This document shows positions 44,901 through 56,918 of a DNA stretch of 64,000 bases, one piece after another (position 1 is the first letter of the stretch; the number at the start of each line of letters is the position of its first letter). Source of the stretch: Aquabacterium sp. (GTDB lineage Bacteria; Pseudomonadota; Gammaproteobacteria; Burkholderiales; Burkholderiaceae_C); contig JAURXM010000025.1 in assembly GCA_030654395.1 (NCBI GenBank), forward strand, positions 1-64,000, given 5' to 3'. The notes below the pieces were generated by a model that saw only the letters and a program-made list of their open reading frames with translations, did not search any database and was not told the origin of the DNA. The translations under genes and the position numbers were made by a program.

Positions 44901-45191
44901 ATGCTCCACCCCAGGCATGCGAGAGAACACCTGCTCGGCAGGTCCGGCCACTGACTGCTCGACCTGCTTGGGCGAAGCGCCGGGAAACGGGACAATGACA
45001 TTGGCCATCGTCACATCGATCTGAGGCTCCTCTTCGCGTGGCGTCACCATCACGGCAAACAGACCCAAAAGCAAGGCCACCAAGGCCAACAAGGGCGTGA
45101 TGCGTGCCGTCAGAAAAAATGCAGCAATGCGACCTGACACACCCAACCGGGCTGGTGTGCTGTCAAGCTGATCTGGGTTCGAATGTGTCAT
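41907..45191 (-). CDS. RND efflux pump, inner-membrane subunit
   Basis: Proton-driven RND transporter of 1094 residues with twelve membrane helices in two repeats and two large periplasmic loops. FFLTARITPLLALVALLLG is the first helix; TM4 holds SIGILVDDAIVVVENIH with the Asp-Asp pair needed for proton transport. The periplasmic part VMPGVEHV... and the C-terminal VTLVVIPLLYF resemble the HAE/AcrB-like branch, not the metal-pumping CzcA branch found further on. It overlaps nothing; 24 bases separate it from the adaptor gene. Confidence 0.93.
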   Translation of the reverse strand: MTHSNPDQLDSTPARLGVSGRIAAFFLTARITPLLALVALLLGLFAVMVTPREEEPQIDVTMANVIVPFPGASPKQVEQSVAGPAEQVFSRMPGVEHVVSVSRAGVAMLTVQFKVGVSRTEAIVRLHDTVAAHRNWLPQQLGVGEPIIRPKGIDDVPIVSLTLHGTTKPGGHAPSAYDLERVAHAMEAELKRVPGTRDVSTLGGPGRAINVELDAGRMRSSGVTVADLRGVLQSANMGLPVGETIAENQSVSIESGPFLSNADEVASLVVAARNGHPVYLRDVARVSDGALPPARHVWFGQRSEAGEPLEADAVTMAITKKSGENAVNVAQGVIARVAELRNTVVPAEVEVSVTRNYGETANDKAKKLIQKLLFATAAVVALVFIALGRREAAIVGSAVALTLTTTLFASWAWGFTLNRVSLFALIFSIGILVDDAIVVVENIHRHMLLKPGRPLLEIIPAAVDEVGGPTILATLTVIAALLPMAFVSGLMGPYMSPIPINASMGMLISLAIAFILTPWLSNRWLKVSPGGSHDGHGTGGLTGKLLPFFTTLFGPFLDKQKGHANRLKLWLGILALIALSVLLPVGQLVVLKMLPFDNKSEFQVVLDMPAGTPLERTASVLQAMSAELAKVPEVSDWQVYVGTAAPINFNGLVRQYDLRAGGEVGDIQVNLVDKHHRSEQSHAIAMRVRPALHKIALASGGRVKVVEVPPGPPVMSPIVAEIYGPSDAARLAAARAVRGVFDKTTGIVDVDSSDIATAPKQLLVVDREKAAMLGVPQSAIVTTLRAGLAGEDVTYLHNQSKYPVPLHLSLPVSTQGDTSEMLKLAVRSNSGALVPIAELVRVVQTTQDQPLWHKDLLPVNMVMADMAGVPDAKTGHVKGLDSPLYGLAGMRGDIAKLDVAGGHIQEFFTTQPTDPYRAVSLKWDGESQITYETFRDMGAAYGVGLILIYLLVVAQFGSYRTPLVIMAPIPLTIIGVMPGHALLGAQFTATSMIGMIALAGIIVRNSILLVDFIELQLREGVAFGEAVIRSAAIRAQPIALTALAAMAGAFFILDDPIFNGLAISLIFGILVSTVLTLVVIPLLYFRTYRHRHGA

Positions 45192-45215
45192 GGCGATGTC
45201 CGTTCTGTCTCTGGC

Positions 45216-46316
45216 TCAGCGGGCAGCCGCTTGCGCTGCGGCCACCGGATCGACAGCCACTCTTTCACCAAGTTGCAAACCGGAAAGCACCTCGGTTTGA
45301 TCACCTGAGGAGCGGCCCATGCGGACCTGGCGCAACCGCACTTCGCCCTTGTCCGTCACCACGTACACCGAAGTCAATTCACCCCGTTCCACCACAGAGG
45401 CGCTCGGCACCAACAACTTGCCCCTGGGCGCAACGCCTTCAGTTGAGGCTTTGAGCGGCAAGCTCACCTTGGCAAACTGACCAGGCACAACCTGAGGCGG
45501 TTGCGCCGCCATGTCAACCCGAACGGTGGCGCTGTGGGTGCTCGCATCCAGGGCAGGCAGCACCGTGGTGCGCACCCCCATCTGTCGACGCGCTGCGCCC
45601 ACTTCATTGGGCAGGTCGATCTTTGCAGGCTGGAGTACATCAAGTCGCGAGGCGACCGATTCGGGCACCTGCACCGTCAGCCGCAAGGCGGAAGGATCGA
45701 ACAGGGCCAGCAAGGGCACACCGGGCGAAGCCATGTCACCCACGCTCGCGTTGACCTGAGAAACCCATCCTGCGTAGGGTGCGCGGACTGTGTAATAGGC
45801 GGCTTGCACCGAAGTACCCAATGCCTGAGCACTCAAGGCACGGGCTTGGGCCTCAACCGCCTTGTACTGCGCCTCAGCATGCTCCAAAGCAGCCTTGCTG
45901 AGGTATTCCTTCTTGAAGAGGTGCTGCGCACGCTCGTAATCGCCCTTGGCCGCCACCAACATGGCTTGAGCCTGAGCGAGCTGGGCCTGACTGCCCATGA
46001 CTTGCTGGGTGGCCACACTTTGATCCAAGCGCACCAAGACCTGCCCCGCCTGGACGTGATCGCCTGCCTTGATCAGCAGCTCTACGATGCGACCGGGCAC
46101 CTGGCTGGACAGCCGTGCATCACGCACCGCTTCTATCGTCGCATCGGCCGAGTAGGCCCCCTGCCCCTCCACGGATTGCACCGCAACCGTCTTCAACGCA
46201 GGCCGTGGTTCAGCCGCAGCCACCCAGGACGATGCACCCACGGCACACGCCATGGCGCCCACCAGCTGAACCAACGCCAAGCGCGACGAGGAAATTCGGT
46301 TTCCGGATGCCTTCAT
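45216..46316 (-). CDS. RND membrane fusion protein (adaptor)
   Basis: Periplasmic adaptor of 366 residues for the RND pump. A signal or anchor helix occupies about 13-35, followed by LSSQVPGRIVELLIKAGDHV with VQAGQVLVRLD (lipoyl half), a coiled coil (about 90-155), the second half VRAPYAGWVSQVNASVGD, and the beta-barrel part. An AAGGAGAGAG ribosome-binding site fixes the ATG at 46316 although the frame is open further upstream. It is divergent from the ArsR gene and shares its control region. Confidence 0.92.
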   Translation of the reverse strand: MKASGNRISSSRLALVQLVGAMACAVGASSWVAAAEPRPALKTVAVQSVEGQGAYSADATIEAVRDARLSSQVPGRIVELLIKAGDHVQAGQVLVRLDQSVATQQVMGSQAQLAQAQAMLVAAKGDYERAQHLFKKEYLSKAALEHAEAQYKAVEAQARALSAQALGTSVQAAYYTVRAPYAGWVSQVNASVGDMASPGVPLLALFDPSALRLTVQVPESVASRLDVLQPAKIDLPNEVGAARRQMGVRTTVLPALDASTHSATVRVDMAAQPPQVVPGQFAKVSLPLKASTEGVAPRGKLLVPSASVVERGELTSVYVVTDKGEVRLRQVRMGRSSGDQTEVLSGLQLGERVAVDPVAAAQAAAR

Positions 46317-46356
46317 GACTGCTCTCTCCTTGCTTGCCAAGTCCTTTAGCAATAAT

Positions 46357-46372
46357 ATAGCCATATAGCTAT
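46357..46372. promoter_or_regulatory. Operator candidate of the second ArsR regulator
   Basis: ATAGC and GCTAT arms enclose a CATATA centre, a 16-base AT-rich dyad of the kind bound by ArsR/SmtB proteins. It lies in the gap between the divergent adaptor and arsR genes and overlaps the first ATG of the ArsR open frame, so a start further downstream is favoured. Confidence 0.55.
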
Positions 46373-46394
46373 GAACGCAAGCAAGGATGCGATT

Positions 46395-46835
46395 ATGATT
46401 TCCACCAGTTGTACAAACCGGGTTGGAACGAAAATGGAAGCCTTGGACGATCGCGCGCTGGACCATGTTGCGGACTATTTTCGCGCCCTGTCTGAGCCAT
46501 TGCGGCTGAAGTTGCTCAATGCCTTGCGGGGCGGCCCGTTGAACGTGGGTGAACTCACCTCACTGCTGGGCTGCAGCCAAGCCAATGTGTCCAAGCACTT
46601 GGCCTTGCTGGCAAAGCTGGGGCTGGTGTCCCGCGAATCCAGAGGCACCAGCGTCTACTACGAGATCGCAGACCCGCGCACCTACCAACTGTGTGACCTG
46701 GTCTGCGGCCAGATTGCACAACGGTTGATTGAGCAGGTTCAGGTCATGGGCGGCTTTGGCGCCAACCTGAGCACGCCCCAGTCGAATGCCCAACCGGCAG
46801 CCAAGCAAAAGGCCAAAGTCAAAGTCAACAGATAG
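46395..46835 (+). CDS. ArsR-family repressor of the RND operon
   Basis: Winged-helix repressor of 146 residues. The ATG at 46395 has an AAGGA site at ideal distance (7 bases), better than the ATG at 46371, which lies in the operator. The recognition helix is LLGCSQANVSKHLALLAKLGL and the wing SRESRGTSVYYEI. A Cys-x3-Cys pair (QLCDLVCGQI) lies in the last helix, plus one Cys in the recognition helix, so it may sense metal or thiol state; it does not share the 66-residue Cys spacing of BigR. The C-terminus is lysine-rich. Confidence 0.87.
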   Translation: MISTSCTNRVGTKMEALDDRALDHVADYFRALSEPLRLKLLNALRGGPLNVGELTSLLGCSQANVSKHLALLAKLGLVSRESRGTSVYYEIADPRTYQLCDLVCGQIAQRLIEQVQVMGGFGANLSTPQSNAQPAAKQKAKVKVNR

Positions 46836-47159
46836 GCTCTGTCCTTAGACTTGCCCTTGCAAAGGGCTGACTCGACACAAAAATGTCAGTTTCGGAGCTG
46901 CTGCAAGTTTGAAGTAAACCTTGTTAAGGTGTGAAGTCAAACCAGAGGTTGTCGGGGCCGATTCAAATCTGATCACCCTAGGTCAAGTTTTCGGTCGGCG
47001 CCAACACCCCAGACACGCACAGTCAACCACACCGGCTCGGCACGCCCAGGCGGCACCCAAGACCAACCGGCGAGGTTTATCCCGTAGGCGGCCAATAAGG
47101 CCAACCCGATCCCCGACAGCGCGGCCTACAACACCGACATGACTCCTACATGTCATTGC
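46836..47159. other. Intergenic region between the ArsR and czc operons
   Basis: No gene is recognised in 324 bases. There is a palindrome GCCCTT-GCA-AAGGGC just after the arsR stop and a GACATG/CATGTC hairpin (47136-47154) next to the stop of the following minus-strand gene. Neither has a T-run, so they are weak terminator candidates. The central part is C-rich on the plus strand. Confidence 0.4.
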
Positions 47160-47534
47160 TCAATAGCGCTTGCCTGCAGTGCCCAATTTTTTGAGGGCAA
47201 GACGGCAATCAGTGATGCTGATGGCAACCCAATCGCCCACTTTGACATCAACGTCATTGGGTATCGCCACAATGCGCTGTTCCCTCAGATTGGGATTACC
47301 ACCAAAGCTGTAAGAGGCCATGGCAAACCGGGTAAAGCCAGCCTCGGCACCCAGTACCGTTCGACAATCCTCCTTGCTTGAACGCACCACCAACTGATCC
47401 GTTCCTATGGCAACAACCAGCGCCCGTCGCCAACCTTGCGAGTACGAGGCATCGGTCAACGCGTGCGACCCGGGCGCACAGGAGATGATCACGGTCGCAG
47501 CGGCAATGGCACGCATGATTTTCAATTTCAGCAT
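47160..47534 (-). CDS. Small secreted protein of unknown function after czcA
   Basis: Product of 124 residues with a signal peptide (cleavage near SHA, about residue 25) and a compact beta-rich domain of about 95 residues. Two cysteines (EDCRTVLG and TDCRLAL) could form a disulfide. A strong AAGGAG site precedes ATG 47534, 25 bases after the czcA stop, so it is the last gene of the metal operon. I recognise no family; a periplasmic metal-binding or pump-associated role is only inference. Confidence 0.7.
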   Translation of the reverse strand: MLKLKIMRAIAAATVIISCAPGSHALTDASYSQGWRRALVVAIGTDQLVVRSSKEDCRTVLGAEAGFTRFAMASYSFGGNPNLREQRIVAIPNDVDVKVGDWVAISITDCRLALKKLGTAGKRY

Positions 47535-47559
47535 GATGAACTCCTTCTGTATCGGTCAA

Positions 47560-52213
<4,654 letters not shown>

Positions 52214-52216
52214 GGA

Positions 52217-53458
52217 TCAGTCTTTCGTCGGGGTGGGCTCGCCCAGCAGCTCAAGCAAGCGGGCATCGGCCTGATAGGCCTGGGCGACGGCGCTCAGCGC
52301 CAGGGTTTCTGCTTCGAAGAGGGTGCGTTGGGCGTCCAGCACGTCTAGGAATCCGAACTTGCCTAACTCGTAGCCTTTGGTGCTGGCAGCAAAGGCTTGC
52401 CGTGCAGCGGGCAGCACCTTCTCGCGCAGGGTCTGGGCCTGCGCCAGCGCGGAGCTCAGTTGCGACAGGGCCTGCATGGCCTGCGATTCGACACTGGCGC
52501 GCAAGGCATCCAACTCAGCCCGAGCCTTGTCTTCGCGGCGGCTGGCTTCTAGGATGGCGCCCTGATTGCGATCAAACAGCGGCAGCACCAAGCTCACGCC
52601 CACGATGGGTTGATCGCGGCCCAACTGCTGATCGCGTTTGGCACCCAGCGTCAATGTCAGATCCGGGGTGCGACGCGCCCTCTCCAAATCGCTCAGGGCC
52701 TGCCTGCGCGTGATTTCTTGCTGTGCCCGCGCGATGGCCGGTGATGCCTCTAGGCGATGCGCCAGAGGCTCCCACGGCGAGGCAGAAGGAAGCCACCCGA
52801 TGTCAGCGTCGATGCGGTCGAACTTGACGGTTGGATCGCCCAAAGCTTGACGCAATTGGGATACCGCAACACGCCAATCGCTTTGAGCAACGCTGCTTGC
52901 CGACAGCGCTTGTGCCTCAGCCACCTGCGCCTTGAGCTCCTCAACAGGAGAGACCTTGCCTGCCAGCACCCGCTTGGATGCCGCCTCACGCGCTTGAGTA
53001 GACAAGCGACCCAGCTCATCACACAGCCTCACCCGTTCTTGCGCTACAGCCACGCCGTAAAACGCTGCCATCACCTGCGACCTGATCTGGGCACGTCGCG
53101 AGACCACATCCAGTTCAGCCTGGCCTTGGGCCGTCCGTGCAGCGCCGATGCGAGCTGCGCGCTTGCCGCCCAGCTCGATCTGCTGGCTCAACTGGATGGT
53201 GGTGGTGCGGGTGGCCTGCCGGGTGTCTTCCACCAAAGTGGACAACTCGGGGTTCTGCCAGGCACCGGCTTGTTGGGTAGCGCCTTCGCTGGCTTCGCGC
53301 TCCAGCATCGAGGCGCGCAAATCAGGGTGGTGTGCCAACGCCGTGGCCAGCGCCGCATCCAGGCTCAGGCTTTGAGCCCAAACCGTTTGAAATATGAAGG
53401 GAGCACACAGGACCGCACAAGCCGTGCGCGCCGCCCGGGAAACATCAAACCGTCGCAT
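52217..53458 (-). CDS. czcC: Heavy-metal efflux outer-membrane channel CzcC
   Basis: TolC-like outer-membrane factor of 413 residues. A signal peptide ends near VWAQ (about residue 28). ATALAHHPDLRASMLERE begins the first repeat and GYELGKFGFLDVLDAQRTLFEAE is the family's conserved stretch in the second. A GGAGA site precedes the ATG. Gene order czcI-czcC-czcB-czcA equals the Cupriavidus czcICBA arrangement. Confidence 0.93.
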   Translation of the reverse strand: MRRFDVSRAARTACAVLCAPFIFQTVWAQSLSLDAALATALAHHPDLRASMLEREASEGATQQAGAWQNPELSTLVEDTRQATRTTTIQLSQQIELGGKRAARIGAARTAQGQAELDVVSRRAQIRSQVMAAFYGVAVAQERVRLCDELGRLSTQAREAASKRVLAGKVSPVEELKAQVAEAQALSASSVAQSDWRVAVSQLRQALGDPTVKFDRIDADIGWLPSASPWEPLAHRLEASPAIARAQQEITRRQALSDLERARRTPDLTLTLGAKRDQQLGRDQPIVGVSLVLPLFDRNQGAILEASRREDKARAELDALRASVESQAMQALSQLSSALAQAQTLREKVLPAARQAFAASTKGYELGKFGFLDVLDAQRTLFEAETLALSAVAQAYQADARLLELLGEPTPTKD

Positions 53459-53543
53459 CGAATTCTCCGCAAATCAGCAGGGGACATCCGGCGAACAGGT
53501 CAAGATCACATCAGTGTGATGTACAAATACCCGTCTCGCCGAC

Positions 53544-53909
53544 TCAGAGCGAGACAGTCCAATTCGGGCGTTCTATGCGGGTCGCATCGAAGGATGCGTA
53601 ACTCGCCAATAGCGAGGCCACCCCGTCAACCTCAGGCAAAGGCCCAAGCAATAGCACAGCGGCAGACAGCAACGAAACACCCGAGCAGCAATGGTGATCG
53701 TGATCAACCATCGTCGATGCTTTGCTGGGGTCTTGGGCGCCGTCATCATGTTGAGCGCCCTGAGCATCAGCATGGTGCTCATGCTCGTGATGCCCCAGAT
53801 GCTGCGTTTGGCTCTGCGTACTTTCGTGCAGGCAGTACGGTTCCACGGCAGCCCAGACGGCTTGGAACGGCAACAATACCAGCAGGAAAATGGCGATCAA
53901 TCGACGCAT
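53544..53909 (-). CDS. czcI: CzcI-type periplasmic His-rich protein
   Basis: Product of 121 residues with a signal peptide (RRLIAIFLLVLLPFQAVWA) and a central His cluster (HLGHHEHEHH) plus VDHDHHCCSG. Size, the AVEPYCLHE start of the mature part and place before czcC match CzcI/CopB-like accessory proteins of czc operons, thought to modulate metal supply or expression. The frame starts upstream at 53933; the ATG at 53909 gives the proper signal peptide. Confidence 0.83.
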   Translation of the reverse strand: MRRLIAIFLLVLLPFQAVWAAVEPYCLHESTQSQTQHLGHHEHEHHADAQGAQHDDGAQDPSKASTMVDHDHHCCSGVSLLSAAVLLLGPLPEVDGVASLLASYASFDATRIERPNWTVSL

Positions 53910-53951
53910 GGCAGTCAGTATATCGGCAAGCAATTCAAAAACTAAGCTCGA

Positions 53952-56156
53952 TCATCGTGACGCCTTGACGCGCAGCAGCCGCAAACCATTGGCAACCACC
54001 AGCAAGCTTGCCCCCACGTCCGCGAACACAGCCATCCACATCGTGCCCAGGCCTGTCAGTGTCAATATCAGAAACACCGTCTTGATCCCAAGGGCCAGCA
54101 CGATGTTTTGAACCAGCAGTGCATGGGTGCGGCGCGACAGGCGCACAAAGCGCGGCAGTTTGCGCAGGTCGTCGTCCATGAGGGCCACATCTGCGGTCTC
54201 GATGGCTGTGCCTGTACCCGCAGCGCCCATTGCAAAACCGATGTCAGCACGTGCCAGCGCGGGTGCGTCGTTGATGCCATCGCCCACCATGCCCACCGAA
54301 CCGCCCTGCCCGATCTTGCCCTCAATGGCCTTGAGCTTGTCCTCGGGCAGCATGTCACCTTGGGCTTCGTCGATGCCCACTTGCGCCGCGATGGCGCGGG
54401 CCGTGTGGGCGTTGTCGCCCGTGAGCATGACCGTCTTGATGCCCAGTTCATGGAGTTCGGCGATGGCCTGACGGCTGCTGTCCTTGACCGTGTCGGCCAC
54501 GGCAAATAAGCCATGCACGCTTTGTTCATCGCTTAGCAAGATGACGGTTTTGCCTTGTTCTTCCAATGCCGTCAAACGGGCCTCCAATGCGCCGGAGCAA
54601 CGGCCTTGCTCATGGATCAAGCGGTGATTACCCAAGTAGTAGAGCGTGCCGTCGATGAACCCCTTAACACCCCTTCCCGGCAGAGCCTCGAAGGCGTCCA
54701 CGTTTCGCAAAACGATGCCTTCTTGTTGCGCTGCCTTTGCCAAGGCGAGTGAGACCGGGTGATCCGAGCGGCTCGCTAGGCTGGCGGCCAGGCTGCGAAC
54801 ATCCGCCTCACCGTGGCCATTCAAGGTAACGAAGTCCGTCTGCACCGGCTTGCCGTGTGTGATCGTGCCCGTCTTATCCAGGGCCAGCCAGGCCAGCGTG
54901 CGCCCCTCCTCTAGGTAGGCCCCGCCCTTGATCAAGATGCCTTGGCGTGCCGCCGCAGCCAGACCGCTCACGATGGTCACAGGGGTCGAGATCACCAGCG
55001 CGCAGGGGCAAGCGATGACCAGCAGAACGAGCGCTTTGTATACCCAGTCAAACCACGCGCCGCCCATCAACAGCGGCGGCAAGATGGCCACGGCCAGTGC
55101 GATGGCAAAAACCACGGGCGTATAGACGCGTGCGAATTGATCGACAAAACGCTGGGTCGGCGCCTTCGCCCCTTGCGCTTCTTCCACAGCATGAATGATG
55201 CGCGCCAAGGTGCTGTCGCCCGCAGCTGCCGTCACGACGTATTCGAAAGAGCCCGACTCGTTGATAGTGCCCGCAAAAACGGCATCACCCTCGGCCTTGT
55301 CCACCGGCATGCTCTCGCCCGTAATGGGCGCTTGGTTGATCGCCGAGCGCCCCCTGACGATGGTGCCGTCCAATGCGATGCGCTCACCCGGCTTGATACG
55401 CACACGCGCTTGGAGGGCAACCGACTTGGCCTCGACCTCTTGCCAGTTGCCATCGTCCTGCAAGACGGTGGCGCGCTCTGGCGCCAGTTGCATCAAGCCC
55501 TGGATGGCGTTGCGCGCACGGTCCAGCGATTTGGCCTCGATCAACTCCGCCACAGTGAACAACACCATCACCATGGCCGCTTCGGGCCACTGGCCCAGCA
55601 CCAGCGCGCCCGTGACAGCAATACTCATCAAGGCATTGATGTTCAGGTTGCCGTTGCGGATGGCTACCCAGCCCTTTTTGTAGGTCGTGATGCCGCAGGC
55701 CAGCACAGCCGTGACCGCCAGCAAAGCGGCCAGCCATGTCGGTAAACCGAACCAGTGCACCATCTCGGAAGCGATCGCGGCCACGCCCGCCAGTGCAAGC
55801 GGCCACCAGGGTTTGGCTGACTCAGGCGTGATGGCAACATCGGATGTTGTGCCCGTGGCGATTTCCGGTGTGAAGCCCAGCGACCGGACCGCGTCCAAGA
55901 TAGGTTCGATCGCTTGAGGCGTGTGCGTCACCGTCAGGACGCGCTGCATCAGGTTGAATTCCATGGTCGAGACACCCGCCATGCTCCCCAGCTTCTTGCG
56001 CAACAAGGCCTCTTCCGTCGGGCAATCCATCTGCATGATGCGGATAGGGGTTTGTGTGATCGCACCCATCGCCACAGACTTGCCCAACGTCACAGGAGCT
56101 GGCTTCACGTCATGAGTATGGTCGTCGTGAGAATGGTGTTCGTGATGCGTGGACAT
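53952..56156 (-). CDS. cadA: Zn/Cd/Pb P1B-type ATPase (CadA/ZntA)
   Basis: Exports divalent soft metals at the cost of ATP. The 734-residue product has a His-rich start, a heavy-metal domain with the MDCPTEE motif, the ion site CPC (VIACPCALVI), phosphorylation DKTGT, and MLTGDNAHTARAIA with GDGINDAPALA. The start at 56156 (MSTHHEHH) is fixed because the ATG at 56183 lies in the -10 of its own promoter. It is the first gene of the metal operon and is divergent from cadR. Confidence 0.95.
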   Translation of the reverse strand: MSTHHEHHSHDDHTHDVKPAPVTLGKSVAMGAITQTPIRIMQMDCPTEEALLRKKLGSMAGVSTMEFNLMQRVLTVTHTPQAIEPILDAVRSLGFTPEIATGTTSDVAITPESAKPWWPLALAGVAAIASEMVHWFGLPTWLAALLAVTAVLACGITTYKKGWVAIRNGNLNINALMSIAVTGALVLGQWPEAAMVMVLFTVAELIEAKSLDRARNAIQGLMQLAPERATVLQDDGNWQEVEAKSVALQARVRIKPGERIALDGTIVRGRSAINQAPITGESMPVDKAEGDAVFAGTINESGSFEYVVTAAAGDSTLARIIHAVEEAQGAKAPTQRFVDQFARVYTPVVFAIALAVAILPPLLMGGAWFDWVYKALVLLVIACPCALVISTPVTIVSGLAAAARQGILIKGGAYLEEGRTLAWLALDKTGTITHGKPVQTDFVTLNGHGEADVRSLAASLASRSDHPVSLALAKAAQQEGIVLRNVDAFEALPGRGVKGFIDGTLYYLGNHRLIHEQGRCSGALEARLTALEEQGKTVILLSDEQSVHGLFAVADTVKDSSRQAIAELHELGIKTVMLTGDNAHTARAIAAQVGIDEAQGDMLPEDKLKAIEGKIGQGGSVGMVGDGINDAPALARADIGFAMGAAGTGTAIETADVALMDDDLRKLPRFVRLSRRTHALLVQNIVLALGIKTVFLILTLTGLGTMWMAVFADVGASLLVVANGLRLLRVKASR

Positions 56157-56181
56157 GGGTATTTGAGTAAGCGTTTTGCCC

Positions 56182-56212
56182 ATTACACAAGCTGAAGCTA
56201 CTATAGAGTCAA
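56182..56212 (-). promoter_or_regulatory. MerR-type promoter of cadA
   Basis: On the minus strand TTGACT (56212-56207) and TGTAAT (56187-56182) are 19 bases apart with CTCTATAGTAGCTTCAG in the spacer, close to PbrR/CadR/ZntR operators. The -10 contains the upstream in-frame ATG of cadA, excluding it as start. Confidence 0.8.
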
Positions 56213-56230
56213 GAGGTTTCTGGAGTTTTC

Positions 56231-56662
56231 ATGAAAATCGGTGAATTGGCCCAAGTCACGCAGTGCACGGTCGAGACCATCCGCTACTACGAAAAGGAAG
56301 CCCTGCTGCCTGCGCCCTCCCGCACAGCTGGCAACTTCCGCGTGTATGGGCCAGAGCACGTCGAGCGGCTGCGCTTCATCCGCAATTGCCGTGCGCTGGG
56401 CATGAGCCACGACGAAATCCACACCTTGCTGGGTCTGGCTGATCAGGCTGAGCAAGGCTGCCGTGCGGTGAATGACGTGTTCGATCAGCACATCGCCCAC
56501 GTCGATGAGCGCATACGGGAACTCACCCACCTCAAGCTGCAATTGGCCAGCTTGCGCCAGCGATGTCGAAGCGAGCAAGCCGTGCAGTCATGCGGCATCT
56601 TGCAAGGGCTGGCAGCCATGGAAGCCGAACCAAAAACAGAGCGACACACCCATTTGGGTTGA
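56231..56662 (+). CDS. cadR: Cd(II)/Pb(II)-responsive MerR regulator CadR
   Basis: MerR activator of 143 residues. MKIGELAQVTQCTVETIRYY is the helix-turn-helix start; Cys77 (EQGCRAV) and Cys112 (RQRCRSE) sit at the positions used for Cd/Pb by CadR and PbrR, and Cys121 lies near the third. The His-containing tail TERHTHLG resembles the His-rich CadR end. It is divergent from cadA, sharing the 19-bp-spacer promoter. Confidence 0.93.
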   Translation: MKIGELAQVTQCTVETIRYYEKEALLPAPSRTAGNFRVYGPEHVERLRFIRNCRALGMSHDEIHTLLGLADQAEQGCRAVNDVFDQHIAHVDERIRELTHLKLQLASLRQRCRSEQAVQSCGILQGLAAMEAEPKTERHTHLG

Positions 56663-56918
56663 ACACATCAACGCACCGCATAGCGTCAGCTGATTTCAAG
56701 CACATGCCGACATGTTCATAAAGCGGCCATCATCGACATTGGCAGTGCGGCTTGGACGACGGCTACGTCAACGTGACCTTAACCTGCCTTGGAGCCAAGC
56801 AACGCTGGATTGGCCGTCGATTAACTCACCTGCCCTCCACAGTCAATCGACATGTACTGGAGTGTCGCTTACTCGCGAGGTCACGAAACGTTCTGGGATT
56901 GCGTGAGCCACCTTCAAA

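Noticed and set aside
46836..47159. Possible mobile-element end in the gap between the ArsR and czc operons
   Set aside because: I compared it by eye with Tn3- and IS26-like inverted repeats and saw no match; no transposase is near.
56663..56918. tRNA gene as an integration site beside guaA
   Set aside because: No cloverleaf, TpsiC-type motif or anticodon stem could be made from this gap.
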